Source: Euwallacea fornicatus
Lineage: Eukaryota > Arthropoda > Insecta > Coleoptera > Curculionidae
Direction: 5' to 3'
NCBI RefSeq assembly: GCF_040115645.1
Contig: NC_089555.1
Location: 4,278,001-4,342,000, forward strand
Length of the DNA: 64,000 bases
Positions 62,301 to 64,000 of the stretch are shown one piece after another. The position numbers were made by a program, and so were the translations under genes. The notes under the pieces are model-generated. The model made no database searches and was not told the origin of the DNA. It saw nothing but the letters and a program-made list of their open reading frames with translations. Positions within the stretch are counted from its first letter, which is position 1, and the number at the start of each line of letters is the position of its first letter.

Positions 62301-63296
62301 GTGTTTTGCCACTGCAATTTTTATCGGTACATCCAATTGCATGAAATTCTCTGCTAAATCTTCTCTATTTATGACGTGATCCGACGCTCCAGAATCCAGA
62401 ATAAAATTCACATTTTCTTTTGTTTTTATCTCATAATTGCACTCTCCCATCATGAATGCAAAACTTGATGTATTTTCTTCTGGTAGCGTTCCGGTCACCT
62501 GCGCCGTTTGTGCATGTTTTTTCTTGTCATTGAACTTGGGTTTTCCACCTTTATTGAAGTGATAACATTTGGCTTTAATGTGCCCACGTTTGCCACAATG
62601 GTAGCACATTATTCCACCTTGTTTCTTAAAATTTTGATTAAATTTTCTCGGAAAATTGTTGGGTTTGAAGGGCCTTTGATTTTCATTTCTCACTTCCACG
62701 TTTAGGACTTTTGCACTTGTGTCTTTATTTTCTTGTCTTCGTTTCACTTCGAAATCAAGTAATTTTGTTTTTACAAACGTGAGAGTAAGATTGTCCTCCG
62801 ACAATGTTTCGATGGCAGTGATTATGCTGTCGTAGAAATTTGGAAGTGTTAACAAAAGGTGCGACACTTTGTCAGTTTCTTCCATCTTTGCTCCGGATGC
62901 CACTAATTCTTCGATTAGTTCATCGAATGCAGAAAAATGTTTCATAAGAGGAACATCATTCTGTAGTTTCAGTGCGAAAAGTCTCTTTCGAATTGATAAT
63001 TGTGATGCAAGACTTTTTCTCTCATACACTTTGTCTAGTGAGGCAAAGATCTCCTTTGGACTTCTAGCTACTGTAGTGGTGTTCACAAAAGCGTCTGCCA
63101 AATTCGCAAGAATTGCACTCTTAGCCACTTTTTCTGCTTTCTCCCAAGCTTTATCCACATCTCTGGTAGGCTTTACACCATCAATCACATGCAAAACGTC
63201 TAGTTCATCTAATAAAGCACGAATCCGAATTTTCCACACACTATACCGTTCACCGTTGAAAGGTTTGATATTCCGATTCATTCTACTCGTATCCAT
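59355..63296 (-). CDS. Copia gag-pol polyprotein, open frame, altered C-terminus (C1)
   Basis: ATG 63296 (MDTSRMNRNIKPFNGERYSV) to the stop at 59355, 1313 residues; the frame is open further upstream to 63353 but lacks family homology there. Order: gag (WKIRIRALLDELDVL), CCHC knuckle CYHCGKRGHIKAKC (about residues 231-244), protease FILDSGASDHV (DSG), integrase zinc part WHQRLGHIGKQKF with CEACIKGKQSC, core HSDVAGPV, FYCDNGREY, LNGVAERMVRTI, RT with MDVKTAFLNGELKEEIYM, ALYGLKQAARCWF and VVLYVDDLVLAT (YVDD), RNase H with YVDSDWGSDENSRKSTTGY, SSTEAEYMAL, EDNNSCISIA and TKHIDIKYHF. All catalytic motifs are intact. An 8-bp tandem repeat at about 59360-59376 shifts the last codons, so the usual short tail after RNase H lies out of frame. 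Confidence 0.93.
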   Translation of the reverse strand: MDTSRMNRNIKPFNGERYSVWKIRIRALLDELDVLHVIDGVKPTRDVDKAWEKAEKVAKSAILANLADAFVNTTTVARSPKEIFASLDKVYERKSLASQLSIRKRLFALKLQNDVPLMKHFSAFDELIEELVASGAKMEETDKVSHLLLTLPNFYDSIITAIETLSEDNLTLTFVKTKLLDFEVKRRQENKDTSAKVLNVEVRNENQRPFKPNNFPRKFNQNFKKQGGIMCYHCGKRGHIKAKCYHFNKGGKPKFNDKKKHAQTAQVTGTLPEENTSSFAFMMGECNYEIKTKENVNFILDSGASDHVINREDLAENFMQLDVPIKIAVAKHGEYITATRRGNLNVTSDQGVNGVLEDVLYCPEIPQNLLSVSKMQAAGLTIVFDTSGVRVIKDGKIVMYGKLSNNLIVVSLRMNLKVVNSVNSNLSYEIWHQRLGHIGKQKFLELKNKGMFEDIKDLESVMPNEKLCEACIKGKQSCLPFNKEKNKDHIKRPLFVVHSDVAGPVTPPTVNNKNYFVLFIDQYTHYCVSYLIEYRSEVFNVFKDFVAKGEARFNSKIVNFYCDNGREYLSNEMKDYCTERGISYHLTVPRTPQLNGVAERMVRTITEKARTMVVGAELEKEFWGEAVLTTTYLVNITPTKVLKNDKTPFEMWHEKRPQLKYLKVFGSTVYVHEKTSRRKFDEKSWKGILVGYEPNGYKVWDSEKAEFTIVRDVIVDEIDFIKSRLSLRASEIAKSYDEKLLKSMESMVSGDGEIPKKMHRFDNLEHGDKPEDCTGCSLSDDKENNSFQVEPRRSNRLKDLPPVSYDERDMPENCVLSVQSILYDIPKTYQEIKFRDDRAQWEEAIKNEIDSLLINDTWALVSRPNGKNIVDCKWVFSLKFDENGIPIKQKARLVARGFSQEYLTDYTETFAPVARIASLRLILALANQFNLLVHHMDVKTAFLNGELKEEIYMRVPEGIKCSEEKVCKLNKALYGLKQAARCWFEIFEQALKVKGFVNSPVDPCIYVLDRGDISKNIYVVLYVDDLVLATADIKIMNNFKIYLMHKFSMVDLKEMKLFLGIRIQKEGDKITLDQGSYIKTILEKFNMTACNPVSTPLESKLDYSALNLDKEIDAPCRNLMGCLMYLMVCTRPDLSAAVSILSRYTSKNNSELWKCLKRVLRYLKGTVDLKLTYKRKDSGNKLVGYVDSDWGSDENSRKSTTGYLFQLFGNCVICWNTKRQLSVAASSTEAEYMALFEAAREASWLKSLADSVKLIIEVPIVIYEDNNSCISIANNPTNHKKTKHIDIKYHFSREKIEKGLIKLEFVGGQQVNR

Positions 63297-63354
63297 TTTG
63301 AGTTTTTCAAAAAAAAAATTCACGCACTTGAGATAAATATCACTTGGCGTCAAA

Positions 63355-63368
63355 CTGGGCCCATAACC
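63355..63368 (-). promoter_or_regulatory. C1 primer-binding site
   Basis: Directly inside the 5' LTR the element strand reads GGTTATGGGCCCAG, the classic Copia primer site that pairs with an internal part of initiator tRNA-Met. Confidence 0.85.
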
Positions 63369-63708
63369 TATTGGATATGGGGTTTAGAAAATAATCACAC
63401 ACAAGATACTTCTATGCTGCTTTTATTTATTGCAGTCAGAAGGCACGCCCGTGTTGTCGCTATCAAAGTTCCTCAAGAACTAACTATCCAAAGGATTTTT
63501 AAGTTTCCATTCTTTTACAATTAGGGACCTCTACTTTAGGCACCCTCTGATTTATCACCACGGCCATGTGTTTCTTTTTACACTTCTTTCTGGACAATGC
63601 AGGTAGAGTCATAAATCTAATAAACTAGACTCTTCAAAGAAGTAAAATATTAGAGGACATGAAACTATTGAATTTTGGACAAGTTTGATTTTTACCAGAA
63701 ATCCAACA
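63369..63708 (-). repeat. C1 5' LTR
   Basis: 340 bp, partner of 58709-59048. It would carry the promoter of C1. Outside it lies TTGGG, then 97 bp of the E14 arm to 63810. Confidence 0.95.
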
Positions 63709-63810
63709 TTGGGCATAAATAATTTTTCGAAAAGATGTTTTTCCTTCTCTAATCCGTTCTGTCCAAACAGCCATTTTTGATGGGGCTACGCATACTTTTC
63801 TGTGACACTG

Positions 63811-64000
63811 TACATGTTACGATTTAGTCCAGGAAAAGAAGATAAAAAAAAACGCAGAGAATACTACACCAATATTCTGTTATAAATCTAAACATCAAGA
63901 AGCTCCATTAATTAGTAATTCTAACCATTTATATTGCAAGTTTGTTGGCTCTGCAATTTCCAAGGAAATATTCGATTTGCAGTCTCGTGGGAAAGGATTC
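63811..64000 (-). pseudogene. piggyBac transposase continuation at window edge
   Basis: After the right TA of E14 the minus strand reads VFFYLLFLD, a stop and then IVTC, which joins the NENSVYKEN stretch left of E14. The FFYLLD-like helix precedes the C-terminal region in piggyBac transposases. Further right (63890-64000) the similarity is lost. A plus-strand frame with SNHLYCKFVGSAISKEIFDL also exists but matches nothing I know. Confidence 0.5.

Larger units (their letters stand above)
58709..63708 (-). mobile_element. Copia-type LTR retrotransposon C1, complete and recent
   Basis: Exactly 5000 bp with 340-bp LTRs at 58709-59048 and 63369-63708 that I find identical on reading. TTGGG is duplicated at 58704-58708 and 63709-63713. 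On the element strand the LTR is TGTTGGATT...CCAATA. Primer site, one long polyprotein frame and a polypurine tract are all present. It is the youngest insertion in the window and lies inside E14. Confidence 0.95.
57204..63810 (-). mobile_element. Tc1-like transposon E14 with uninterrupted transposase, host of Copia C1
   Basis: Ends GAGTGTCACAGAAAAGTATG (57204) and the complement ending TTCTGTGACACTG (63810), with TA on both sides. The first base of the left end is G instead of C. An inner motif AAAGTATGCGTACGAGAG (near 57392) and its complement (near 58607-58620) give an IR/DR layout. The Copia insertion (58709-63708) lies between the transposase start and the outer right end, so it separates the promoter side of the arm from the gene. 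Confidence 0.92.

Overview
The window is 64 kb of AT-rich eukaryotic DNA made almost entirely of transposable elements nested inside one another. Families present are Tc1-like and mariner DNA transposons, long-TIR Tc1/mariner-superfamily elements with a DD41D-type catalytic triad, piggyBac, LINEs (Jockey-like, I-like and R1-like), and LTR retrotransposons (BEL/Pao, Gypsy, Copia). This mix, and the arthropod-style DUF4817-like N-terminus of the DD41D elements, point to an insect or other arthropod. The order cannot be told from the sequence. I found no intact host gene. The only host-derived coding relic is a decayed histone H3 copy at 47053-47208. I use these labels: E = Tc1/mariner, D = DD41D, L = LINE, B = BEL/Pao, G1 = Gypsy, C1 = Copia, PB = piggyBac.

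Layout. 1-6200: Tc1 host E2 (-) carries E1 (508-1515, itself holding a LINE tail), mariner E3 (1541-2828) and LINE L1 (3297-5803, 11-bp target duplication), and L1's TA-rich tail carries Tc1 E4 (3301-4837). 6563-12250: Tc1 E5; truncated E6, which sits in the RT of I-like LINE L2 (to 11863); then Tc1 remnant E7. 12251-17561: BEL B1 with both LTRs, which cuts off one arm of D1. 17562-21105: D1, holding Tc1 E8 at its start codon. 21108 to about 33760: old BEL B2, holding full-length GC-rich R1-like LINE L3 (22563-28086) and a truncated relative L4 (29273-29728).

34230-41670: LINE L5 holds Tc1 E9, which holds near-complete Jockey-like LINE L6 (37108-41366). 41671-44414: Tc1 E10 holds Tc1 E11. 44421-46194: D2, internally deleted. 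47434-51593: Tc1 E12 holds D3. 51705-55207: Gypsy G1 with both LTRs holds Tc1 E13, inserted immediately beside the protease active-site codons. 55336-56563: D4. From 56568 to the window end: piggyBac PB, split by Tc1 E14 (57204-63810, uninterrupted transposase), which holds Copia C1 (58709-63708, apparently identical LTRs).

Nearly all transposase and polymerase genes carry stops, frameshifts or deletions. The exceptions are E14's transposase and the long C1 polyprotein, which is open but altered at its extreme C-terminus. Target-site duplications (TA for Tc1/mariner and DD41D, 11 bp for two LINEs, 8 and 7 bp for L3 and L4, TATT for Gypsy, TTGGG for Copia) allow the relative order of many insertions to be read from sequence alone. 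All calls come from reading the sequence and translations; no database search was run.
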